A DNA stretch of 64,000 bases, taken from NCBI GenBank assembly GCA_023053545.1, contig JAKZAN010000062.1, forward strand, positions 1 to 64,000, read 5' to 3'. Shown in pieces: positions 8,211-15,732 of the stretch. A program made the translations under genes and the position numbers. The notes under the pieces are model-generated. The model had not been told where the DNA came from. It worked only from the letters and a program-made list of their open reading frames with translations, and did no database searches. This stretch comes from Lepidurus packardi (Eukaryota; Arthropoda; Branchiopoda; Notostraca; Triopsidae). Within the stretch, counting starts at the first letter, position 1; each line of letters begins with the position of its first letter.

Positions 8211-8238
8211 TTTTGAAAATAACAATTAAAATAAATTT

Positions 8239-8742
8239 TTACAATCGACAATCAACCTGAATTAAGTTAGAATGCTGGAAATTTGTCAATTGGCCACCGT
8301 AATAAATGCTATGGATTATTGGACTCGTACAGATTGTTTGCAGTCGTACTTGCTCAGAGGCACCTGATCCACTTCCGCCATAATAAATAGACGCTTGAAC
8401 TGGCGTGTCGCAGACAGCCTGGATGATGCTTCCGCTTCCGGCGCCTAAACCCTCCCCTCCATAATAAATAGATTCTAAGGTTGGTGTCGCACATGTAGCT
8501 TGCCATATCAATTGTGATGCAAAACCAACTTCCACACCGCCGCTATAGATATTTTCGACCGTTGGTGGTGGGCAATCGCTTTGTATAACAACCTCTGCAT
8601 TTCTCGTGGTACCTAGACCACCCGAAAACATAGTTGCAGAACTCACCGCGTTAAAAACCCCACGCATTGCAGGCATCGCAATTTGTGAATGCGTTTGCAT
8701 GCACACTAAAAAAATTCCAATACTTAATATTAATTTACTCAT
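8239..8742 (-). CDS. exported protein with four 27-residue Cys...SIYYGG repeats
   Basis: 167 residues with a signal peptide (MSKLILSIGIFLVCMQTHSQ). From about residue 56 the protein is four successive units of exactly 27 residues. Each begins with Cys and a Pro three residues on, followed by (S/N)IY(Y/S)GG and a Gly-rich turn, and ends in a strand such as LIWQAT. A final CRL closes the series. The regular Cys spacing suggests one disulfide or a repeated beta-hairpin per unit. I do not recognise a named domain. It is the last gene of the operon that includes the fibre protein, 8 nt after the SUMF1-domain gene, so it is probably a small surface or periplasmic partner. No T9SS sorting domain is visible. 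Confidence 0.75.
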   Translation of the reverse strand: MSKLILSIGIFLVCMQTHSQIAMPAMRGVFNAVSSATMFSGGLGTTRNAEVVIQSDCPPPTVENIYSGGVEVGFASQLIWQATCATPTLESIYYGGEGLGAGSGSIIQAVCDTPVQASIYYGGSGSGASEQVRLQTICTSPIIHSIYYGGQLTNFQHSNLIQVDCRL

Positions 8743-8750
8743 TGTGATAA

Positions 8751-10247
8751 TTAAAATGATCTAACACCACGACCGCCCTGAAAAAAGCTGTAATTATCAG
8801 TCTGAGCCCATTGGCGTGCCGATACACCACCCCACGCTTGATCACCTTGCCAATTTGCACCGCCACCTCTTACAATAATGCGAGTTGCTTTCCACGTTGC
8901 CATATCTGTGCTACCATTTTCCGACGAATTACCATTATCAATTAGGTTTCCATCTCCATTTTGATCCGTGAAATTAGAGTAATCAACTCCCCAACCGCCG
9001 ATACAAGATTCCCAAAGGTTGCCCGTCATGTCAAGTAGACCATAATATGTTGCACCTGCTTTTAAACGATTAGAGGTCGCAGTAGCAGCCATTCCTGCTC
9101 TAAAGATTTTGAAATTACCCATATTTGCTGGCCCTATCCCTACGACACTGTTTGTAGCAGAAGGCGAGCCAAAATTCGAAACTTGAAAACTTGAAGACCA
9201 ATCTGTCGAACCCCAAGAGTATTCGTTACTTATAGGTGTTAATGGGCCTCTACAAGCCTTTTCGTACTCAAATTCTGTCATCGGACGAATTGCTGCCCAA
9301 TCTAAAAACGCAAAGAAATTTTTCATGTTTAAAGCAACTGGAATTGCTAGGCCATCCTCATCTTCATTAAAAACCCCATTTCCATTTAAGTCTGATGCAT
9401 ATACTGCAGGAGTAAGTGCAGTAGTATTGTTACCAGGTGTTGCAATTACTATTCTAGGTCCGCTGTTTGCACCCGGCCAATATAGAAAATCTGTTCCCGA
9501 TGGAGAGTCTGGCATTGTGGTATTTACCTGATAATCGCGCTGCATTCTAAGTTGTTGGTTGTAGCCTAATGTGTTTAAGAACGCTACATATTGGCCTGCT
9601 GTAATCTCATATTTCATACAATAAAAACGATCATAGCCCAATGGAAAAGTACTTGGAAGGCTATTTTCTGACCCCAAATTTTCTCTGCTGTAATTTTGGG
9701 CAGAACCCAACCCAGCACTTTGAACGCTTGCATCAATTAATTTTGGGTTCATACTAGCGCCATCGGAAAAAGCGTGCCATCTATTCGGTGTTCCGTCACC
9801 AATATAAAAGTCACCTTGTGGAATATTGACCATTTCCATACCGTAAACCCCAATGTTATCAGAGCCTATTGCAGCATCTAGTGTTAAGGTTACTGTTGCT
9901 ATTGCAATATTTCCCACACCGCTAGCGATGCGGCGGATGAATACACCTTTGTTATCTGAAACAGTATCAACCTGTAATACACCACCTGTAACGCTGTGTC
10001 CTGATGCATCTAAATTAGCATGCACCCAAGGGCTACTCGCATTTGCAACACAGCTTTGTCTTTTAACGAACACCCAGACAGCATCCCAATTTGAGGGGCC
10101 AGTAGTTACGTTCCAACTGTTGTCCCATTTGATAGTAAATGTTACCGTGCTACCACTGAATGTTGGCGTGCCGATAATAAGATTATTTGCAAAGCTGTTC
10201 AAACTGAACGCAAGAAATAAAATCGTAATGATTGCTATTTTTTTCAT
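8751..10247 (-). CDS. exported SUMF1/FGE-fold domain protein
   Basis: 498 residues with a signal peptide (MKKIAIITILFLAFSLNSFA). The N-terminal about 125 residues form a beta-rich region. Then comes a formylglycine-generating-enzyme-like (SUMF1) domain, opening with GMEMVNIPQGDFYIGDG and including MKYEITAGQYVAFLN, RPMTEFEYEKACRG, DMTGNLWE and RGGGANWQGD, and ending QGGRGVRSF. In catalytic FGE the C-terminal core carries a copper-binding Cys pair; here the matching stretch (SARQWAQ) has none, so a binding or structural role is likelier. Bacteroidetes use this fold non-catalytically in GldJ/GldK. An Asp/Asn-rich DLNGNGVFNEDEDG loop could bind calcium. Located between the fibre gene and the SIYYGG protein in one operon. 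Confidence 0.85.
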   Translation of the reverse strand: MKKIAIITILFLAFSLNSFANNLIIGTPTFSGSTVTFTIKWDNSWNVTTGPSNWDAVWVFVKRQSCVANASSPWVHANLDASGHSVTGGVLQVDTVSDNKGVFIRRIASGVGNIAIATVTLTLDAAIGSDNIGVYGMEMVNIPQGDFYIGDGTPNRWHAFSDGASMNPKLIDASVQSAGLGSAQNYSRENLGSENSLPSTFPLGYDRFYCMKYEITAGQYVAFLNTLGYNQQLRMQRDYQVNTTMPDSPSGTDFLYWPGANSGPRIVIATPGNNTTALTPAVYASDLNGNGVFNEDEDGLAIPVALNMKNFFAFLDWAAIRPMTEFEYEKACRGPLTPISNEYSWGSTDWSSSFQVSNFGSPSATNSVVGIGPANMGNFKIFRAGMAATATSNRLKAGATYYGLLDMTGNLWESCIGGWGVDYSNFTDQNGDGNLIDNGNSSENGSTDMATWKATRIIVRGGGANWQGDQAWGGVSARQWAQTDNYSFFQGGRGVRSF

Positions 10248-10288
10248 GTCTAAATTATTATATTATATATTTTACTTTTTAAAATTGA

Positions 10289-13039
10289 TTATTGCATGTC
10301 TCCAGCCGTTACTACAATTCCGCCACCAATGTGAACGATTGTAGCAATTGCGTAATTTCCTGCAGTTGCGGTATGATTATTTCTGTTTTTGATGGTCGCA
10401 CCCGATCCAGCCGCAATACTAATTGTATTCGAATCAGTACTCTTCTGCAGTATCATACAGTTAAACCCAACTGGCAAATCAGCATCAAATGTTATTGTCA
10501 TTGGGTTATTCGGGTTGCAAACCAAAACCCTTCCTTTGTACTGCTCCGCATTACCACTAGTAATTGTTAAATCATTGGTAATTTCCGCGCTGATTTCAGC
10601 ATTTGCAGTAATAGATCCGTACGTGTTTACACTTGTAATGCTTGAATCACCCAGCTGAATGGTGTTGCTGTTTGCCGCAATTGATCCAGCACCGATTGCG
10701 ATTGAATTCACGCCATTAGATTGTGCATTATAACCAAGGGCAACCGAATTTACCGCCTGAGCGTTATTTCCAGCAAAAGCTCCAATCGCTACGGCATTTA
10801 AACCTTGGTTGTATTGCGCTGCCGCATACCCAACCGCTACACCGCCTTCTGCTTGCGCGCCTTGTGCTGTATTGCTTCCGATCGCGATTGAATGTGTTCC
10901 TTGCCCACCTGTTCCAGCAACATATCCTATTGCAACGTTAGTCGAGCTCGTGTCCAAGTATGTATTGTTATCCACGGTACCATCTGCTTTCAAAAACTGA
11001 GAAGCTAAACCAGAGGGAGTCGAAAAACCAGTTGCAATTACTTTATCGGTGAAACGACCAATTCCGTCTACGTCCAATTTGTATGATGGGATATAATTTC
11101 CACCGATTCCGAAATTTCCTCCATTATCAATTGTCAAAACATTACAACATCCACCGTGGTGAATAATAAAATTTAAACCTTCGTTCTTAAAAACCCATGC
11201 ACTGCCATTATTAAAATTTACACTTGGCGTATTGAGTTGGCCTGTAATCGTACCGCCACTTAAAGGCAAATAATTACCAGTAGCATTTTGAACTTGATTG
11301 TTCACATAGGTTTTAACAGCCAATTCGGTTGGGAACTTTACGTTGCTTACATCTGCTAGCGTAATATCTGTTGATTTGTTTGCAGCATCTTCCTTTAAAG
11401 CAATTGCAGTATTTGTAGCCGTCAAGTTAGAAGCTACAGTTGCGTTTGTAACATCAATTGCAGCATTGGTTGTTGCAAAATTCGCATCAACGTTTGACTG
11501 AACACCCGCGATTGCTGCATTTGTAGCCGTTAAGTTAGACACAACAGTTGCATTTGTAGCAGCGATTGCTGTATTTGTAGCCGTTAAGTTAGACGCTACA
11601 GTTGCGTTTGTAGCAGCGATTGCTGTAGTTGTTGTTGCTAAATTCGCATCAACGTTTGACTGAACACCCGCGATTGCAGCATTTGTAGCCGTTAAGTTAG
11701 ACGCCACAGTTGCGTTTGTAGCAGCGATTGCTGTAGTTGTTGTTGCTAAATTCGCATCAACGTCTGCTTGAACACCCGCGATTGCAGCATTTGTAGCCGT
11801 TAAGTTAGACGCTACAGTTGCGTTTGTAGCAGCGATTGCAGCATTGGTAGCCGTTAAGTTAGAAGCTACATTTGCGTTGGTAGCAGCGATTGCTGTAGTT
11901 GTTGTTGCTAAATTCGCATCAACATTTGACTGAACACCCGCGATTGCAGCATTGGTAGCCGTTAAGTTAGACGCTACAGTTGCATTTGTAGCAGCAATTG
12001 CTGTAGTTGTTGTTGCTAAATTGGCATCAACATTTGATTGAACACCAGCGATTGCAGCATTTGTAGCCGTTAAGTTAGACGCTACAGTTGCATTTGTTGC
12101 AGCGATTGCTGTATTTGCTGTTGCAAAATTCGCATCAACATTTGACTGAACACCCGCGATTGCAGCATTTGTAGCCGTTAAGTTAGACGCTACAGTTGCA
12201 TTTGTTGCAGCGATTGCTGTATTTGTTGTTGCTAAATTCGCATCAACGTCTGACTGAACACCAGCGATTGCAATATTTGTTGCCGCTAAGTTAGACGCTA
12301 CGGTTGCGTTTGTAGCAGCGATCGCATCCGACGCATTATTGCTTACAATACTAAGATTTGCATCAACATAAGTTTTAACTGCGCGAACTGTTGGAAATTT
12401 CACATTAGTGACATCTGATAAGTTAACATCCGTTGACTTATTTGCCGTGTTCTCTTTTGTGTTGAGGGCTGCTTGTGTAGCGGTGCTTATCGGCTTGTTT
12501 AAATCTGACGTGTTGTCAACATTTTGCAATCCTAAATTTGTTTTTGCCTCAAGAACAGTTGTTCCATTTGTTCCACCGTTCGAAATTGGCACGACTCCCG
12601 TCACGCTTCCTGCACTTAAAGCTGCAAAAGCGAAAGGAACTGTTGAAAAAGGTTGGTTGCTGATTTGCTCAAAACCATTACAAGTTCCTTGGATATTAAC
12701 ACTAACGATTAAAGATTTCTCCAAATCAGTCCAATCGATACCAGCAAAAGAAGCTGCATACCCACCTGTTTGTGTTCCTGTGCCAATTATCAAATTAACC
12801 ATACCATATTGGTCAGTTGTAGTTGTAATTGTTTCTTTGTATTCGCGTCTATTAGTAGCGTCGACTATAATAAATTCCATGCAAATATTTTTCATTGCTA
12901 ACGGAACATTTGCATTATTGTAGCCTGGCAGTACATCACCGTTTGGTTTGTAAATAATAGCTTGATAGGTAATTCCGGTGCTTTGCGCGAACACAAAGGA
13001 CGAAACCAAAAGCGATAAGAGTAAAAGTATTTTTTTCAT
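10289..13039 (-). CDS. large fibre protein: coiled-coil-like stalk plus YadA-like head repeats
   Basis: 916 residues with a signal peptide cleaved near FAQ|ST. Order: an N-terminal domain (about 20-135, YQAIIYKPNGDVLPG...); a linker with VSNVKFPT-type motifs that recur after the stalk; a stalk (about 235-545) made of 18-residue units alternating AIAGVQSNVDANL and AIAATNATVASNL; a KLDVDGIGRFTDKV segment; then YadA/Hia-head-type repeats such as SIAIGS, VAVGYAA, AVAIGAFAG, VALGYNA and SIAIGAGS; and a beta-rich C-terminal domain. No membrane anchor of an autotransporter and no T9SS sorting domain is visible, so its export and attachment route is unclear. Trimerisation is likely from the head and stalk. 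Second or third gene of the fibre operon behind a beta-barrel. Confidence 0.8.
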   Translation of the reverse strand: MKKILLLLSLLVSSFVFAQSTGITYQAIIYKPNGDVLPGYNNANVPLAMKNICMEFIIVDATNRREYKETITTTTDQYGMVNLIIGTGTQTGGYAASFAGIDWTDLEKSLIVSVNIQGTCNGFEQISNQPFSTVPFAFAALSAGSVTGVVPISNGGTNGTTVLEAKTNLGLQNVDNTSDLNKPISTATQAALNTKENTANKSTDVNLSDVTNVKFPTVRAVKTYVDANLSIVSNNASDAIAATNATVASNLAATNIAIAGVQSDVDANLATTNTAIAATNATVASNLTATNAAIAGVQSNVDANFATANTAIAATNATVASNLTATNAAIAGVQSNVDANLATTTTAIAATNATVASNLTATNAAIAGVQSNVDANLATTTTAIAATNANVASNLTATNAAIAATNATVASNLTATNAAIAGVQADVDANLATTTTAIAATNATVASNLTATNAAIAGVQSNVDANLATTTTAIAATNATVASNLTATNTAIAATNATVVSNLTATNAAIAGVQSNVDANFATTNAAIDVTNATVASNLTATNTAIALKEDAANKSTDITLADVSNVKFPTELAVKTYVNNQVQNATGNYLPLSGGTITGQLNTPSVNFNNGSAWVFKNEGLNFIIHHGGCCNVLTIDNGGNFGIGGNYIPSYKLDVDGIGRFTDKVIATGFSTPSGLASQFLKADGTVDNNTYLDTSSTNVAIGYVAGTGGQGTHSIAIGSNTAQGAQAEGGVAVGYAAAQYNQGLNAVAIGAFAGNNAQAVNSVALGYNAQSNGVNSIAIGAGSIAANSNTIQLGDSSITSVNTYGSITANAEISAEITNDLTITSGNAEQYKGRVLVCNPNNPMTITFDADLPVGFNCMILQKSTDSNTISIAAGSGATIKNRNNHTATAGNYAIATIVHIGGGIVVTAGDMQ
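11398..12330 (-). repeat. 54-nt/18-residue tandem repeats encoding the fibre stalk
   Basis: Alternating 54-nt half-units make a 108-nt (36-residue) period. Units are strongly conserved but not identical, with scattered synonymous changes (for example GTTGCATTTGT versus GTTGCGTTTGT on the plus strand). This is more diverged than the 288-nt arrays elsewhere in the window. Confidence 0.8.
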
Positions 13040-13049
13040 AGATAAGTAA

Positions 13050-13661
13050 TTATTTTGTCAGGTGAATGCCAAACAGGATTTGATTGGTTCTAAAAGAAAG
13101 ATTTTCTCGCGAACTATTAGAAGTGTTGATGCTATTAATAAACCCATAACCAAGGCTTAAAAATGCGACTTTGTTTAATTTATAATTGCTTGATATTCCA
13201 GCAAAATTAGACAACACAGCTCCCGAAAATTCTTCTTGTCTTGTGATGTCCAATATTTCGCCATTTATACTTTGCTTACCATAAATAATCGTTCCTAAAT
13301 TAATACCGCCACGCGCACTCAATCCGAAGCTTTCTGAAACTGGGTACGTAAATGTAATTGCGCCCTGAACACCAATAAATTTTGTGTTCCATTCGTATGA
13401 TACAGCACTTGAACCAGCAATAGCATTGAAATTATTTAAAGTAACTCCTGTTGAGGCAGCAATATATTTGTTTGGTGATGGCAATTTATATCCAAATTCG
13501 TATGTTGATCCTGTACCAGTCTGCAGTCTCGTCGACATAGCTTCGTTAGTACTTTCAAATTTATACGAGGTAAAATTCATACCTGTCAAGAAATAAAATT
13601 CTTGCGCATTAACATTAAAAACAGAAATAAAAAATAAAATAAATAGTAGGGTTTTTCTCAT
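13050..13661 (-). CDS. outer-membrane beta-barrel protein (small, 203 aa)
   Basis: 203 residues with a signal peptide (MRKTLLFILFFISVFNVNAQ). The mature part has alternating hydrophobic beta strands with Gly/aromatic pattern (FYFLTGMNFTSYKF, FIGVQGAITFTYPV, FGLSARGGINLGTIIYG, KVAFLSLGYGF) and ends on a strand (NQILFGIHLTK), as in 8-stranded OmpX/PorT-like barrels. It probably sits in the outer membrane. The start overlaps the upstream T9SS gene by 4 nt and the fibre gene follows after 10 nt, so it could be an anchor or assembly partner of the fibre; this is inference from order alone. Confidence 0.75.
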   Translation of the reverse strand: MRKTLLFILFFISVFNVNAQEFYFLTGMNFTSYKFESTNEAMSTRLQTGTGSTYEFGYKLPSPNKYIAASTGVTLNNFNAIAGSSAVSYEWNTKFIGVQGAITFTYPVSESFGLSARGGINLGTIIYGKQSINGEILDITRQEEFSGAVLSNFAGISSNYKLNKVAFLSLGYGFINSINTSNSSRENLSFRTNQILFGIHLTK

Positions 13662-14140
13662 TGTTCCTTTAATAAATTAATTGATTGATTGAAATTTTTC
13701 GAAGACACCATGGCGATGTATTCACCAGCCGCGAATGAAAGGTTTTCTAAGCTAATGATACCATCAGATAGAAGCCCTTCATATGTAGAAATTTTACGTC
13801 CCAAAAGATCATAAAACACAATTTTTACTGGACCATTTGTTGGTACTGAAAATTGGAAGGAAACCTTATCCTTAAAAGTATTAGGAAAAGCAGTTACCGA
13901 CATCTTGTCGGGTTTTCCGTTTTGCTTGCCAGCTTTCAAGTTTCCTTGCTGGAATCCTTGTGAAACAACAGATCCATGCGCATTGTGCGTTCCAATGACA
14001 CTTTGCTGCCCGATTGTTTGCTTGACAATAATCCCGCTGCTTAGCGACTTGTCTGCACCTTGCGCGCTGATCATTTGATGATGCAATTGCTGACCCATTG
14101 CAAAAAAAGGCATCAGAAACAGCATAAATAATTTTAACAT
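13658..14140 (-). CDS. short exported protein with T9SS type A sorting domain
   Basis: 160 residues from the ATG at 14140. An upstream in-frame ATG at 14173 lies beyond the -7 box (14165-14158) and is rejected. A signal peptide (LFMLFLMPFFAMGQ) is followed by a short QTIGQQSVIGT...QGFQQ segment that is common ahead of sorting domains in Bacteroidetes. The C-terminal domain has FPNTFKDKVSFQF, VKIVFYDLLGRKI and LSFAAGEYIAMV, the features of a type A sorting signal that directs outer-membrane passage and surface attachment. It has almost no cargo, so it may itself be a surface attachment or assembly factor. First gene of the fibre operon, divergent from the 7TM-AraC regulator. Confidence 0.85.
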   Translation of the reverse strand: MLKLFMLFLMPFFAMGQQLHHQMISAQGADKSLSSGIIVKQTIGQQSVIGTHNAHGSVVSQGFQQGNLKAGKQNGKPDKMSVTAFPNTFKDKVSFQFSVPTNGPVKIVFYDLLGRKISTYEGLLSDGIISLENLSFAAGEYIAMVSSKNFNQSINLLKEQ

Positions 14141-14157
14141 ATCTAGTAATTTTGGTG

Positions 14158-14165
14158 CAAATTTA
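14158..14165 (-). promoter_or_regulatory. -7 box (TAAATTTG, minus strand) of the fibre operon
   Basis: Full match to TAnnTTTG, ending 17 nt before the ATG at 14140. The 168-nt divergent region to the regulator at 14342 is very AT-rich. Confidence 0.55.
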
Positions 14166-14341
14166 TGCTTCAATATTTGTATTAATTAACTCTTATAAAA
14201 TACAGACAGCATTTTGCATATTCTGATATCAACTTTTTGCTTTTTAGTAACCAAAATCAAATATTTTCTGATAATTTTTTTAAGAAAATAATAATATTAC
14301 ATTTGCATTCTTTAACATAAATTTTTCATTGGAAACCTAAA

Positions 14342-15208
14342 ATGATTGAAAATTTTTTAATATTCTCTTGCGGGCTCTTTGGCTTGCTCACATCACTTCT
14401 AATTATTCTTCGGTATAAATCTAATACTGTAACAAATTTTTATCTTGTAGTATTGTTCTTATTTATTTCGTTTAGACTTCTTATAATTGGATTTTGTAAA
14501 ATCACGAATAATCACTTTTTAAAAAATATTTTAGATTCGAATAATAATTTTTTTATTCTCGTTGTACCAATTGTGTATTTATATTTCAAGGCACTTGTTG
14601 AGAATAGGGTGTTTTTTAAGAAAACCGATCTTAAGCACGTGGTTGTTCCAATTTTGTTTATAATAGCTAGTAAATTGCCGATTCTTTACACTGCTATACC
14701 TAAGCTAAAAGCATGGCTGCTTCTGTCGTTTCTGGTGTTTTATATGACGTTCTATTTGATTTGGATTTGGCGCCTTCTACGAAACAATATCTGGCAAAAG
14801 AAAAGTAAAATAACATTTGTTTCGAATCAGAATCAGACCATCAAAAAATGGACGATATTTCTGTTTTCATTGATGATTTTGACCACCATCAGACTATTAC
14901 TGTCTGTTGGGGCGGAAATTCAAAGCGACAATTATAGCTACGGACATACTAATGTCTGGATTTCAGCTTTAATTTGGATATGTATTTTCCTTCGAATTAT
15001 TCTTATCCCTGATTTACTCTACGGAAGCACATACATTAGCCGAAAAATAGCGTCTGAAAAAAAAATCCGCACGAGCACAAAGTGGCATCTGGAAAAAAAA
15101 TATCGCTTCAAATTTTTCGAATATACAAGACCAAAGCCTGCACCAGACCATAAGCACTTCAATATCACGCTATATTTTGGAAATCGAAAATCTAGTGAAC
15201 ACCACTGA
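14342..15208 (+). CDS. 7TM-AraC-type regulator, N-terminal membrane part (frame broken)
   Basis: About seven hydrophobic helices occupy residues 1-235, such as FLIFSCGLFGLLTSLLIIL and FFILVVPIVYLYFKAL. This is the membrane sensor half of a Bacteroidetes regulator that normally continues into an AraC helix-turn-helix. Here the frame ends in nonsense residues after about residue 240. A run of nine A at 15057-15065 sits at the break. Shifting by one base there continues as SGIWKKNIASNFSNIQDQSL and joins the HTH part at 15177, matching the W...NIQD..L linker usual in the family. The whole gene would be about 386 residues. It diverges from the fibre operon and may control it. The break may be mutation, phase variation, transcriptional slippage or sequencing error. 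Confidence 0.75.
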   Translation: MIENFLIFSCGLFGLLTSLLIILRYKSNTVTNFYLVVLFLFISFRLLIIGFCKITNNHFLKNILDSNNNFFILVVPIVYLYFKALVENRVFFKKTDLKHVVVPILFIIASKLPILYTAIPKLKAWLLLSFLVFYMTFYLIWIWRLLRNNIWQKKSKITFVSNQNQTIKKWTIFLFSLMILTTIRLLLSVGAEIQSDNYSYGHTNVWISALIWICIFLRIILIPDLLYGSTYISRKIASEKKIRTSTKWHLEKKYRFKFFEYTRPKPAPDHKHFNITLYFGNRKSSEHH

Positions 15209-15500
15209 CTATCTTAATGCCCCCGACTTTAAATTACGTGATCTTGCAACGAAATTGAACATCCCCCAAAGTCACCTTACATTTCTATTTAAGTATCATT
15301 CAGAAATATCTTTTTCGGATTTTAAAAAAGTGATTAGAATAAAGAGCGCAATAAAATTAATGGAAACCGACTATCTGAAATCCAATACGTTCGATTCACT
15401 TGCCAAAGAAATTGGTTTTGCTTCATACAATACTTTCTTTACAAGTTTTAAAGATATCATGGGGCAAAAACCGCAGGAATATTATAATTCAATACAATAA
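15177..15500 (+). CDS. 7TM-AraC-type regulator, C-terminal HTH part (frame broken)
   Basis: AraC-family DNA-binding domain in the +1 frame relative to the membrane part at 14342. LRDLATKLNIPQSHLTFLFK forms the first helix-turn-helix, and FDSLAKEIGFASYNTFFTSF with GQKPQEYY the second. The only starts available are a TTG at 15177 and nothing plausible upstream, and no promoter or leader is evident. It is therefore better read as the 3' part of one gene than as an independent protein. Likely target: promoters nearby, including the divergent fibre operon (inference). Confidence 0.75.
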   Translation: MEIENLVNTTDYLNAPDFKLRDLATKLNIPQSHLTFLFKYHSEISFSDFKKVIRIKSAIKLMETDYLKSNTFDSLAKEIGFASYNTFFTSFKDIMGQKPQEYYNSIQ

Positions 15501-15732
15501 ATTTAACCTTAAGCTACAACAGCGGAAGGTTTAATCAAGATTTAAAGTATATCGCATTAAAATTCTTTCAACAGCAGCAGTTTCTGGCCACTCTGCAAAA
15601 AACAGTATTTCAAGATAAACTTGTCTGTGTCTTTGCAGAAAATTTCAGGAAGCCGTAATTATTTGGCAATAAATGTATTAGTGATAAGAAAAATATTATA
15701 TTTACATTGTCAAACCTTTAATAAACAAACTG

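Noticed and set aside
10289-13039. Fibre protein considered as a phage tail fibre in a prophage
   Set aside because: No other phage gene nearby; neighbours are exported Bacteroidetes-type surface genes and the protein has a signal peptide.
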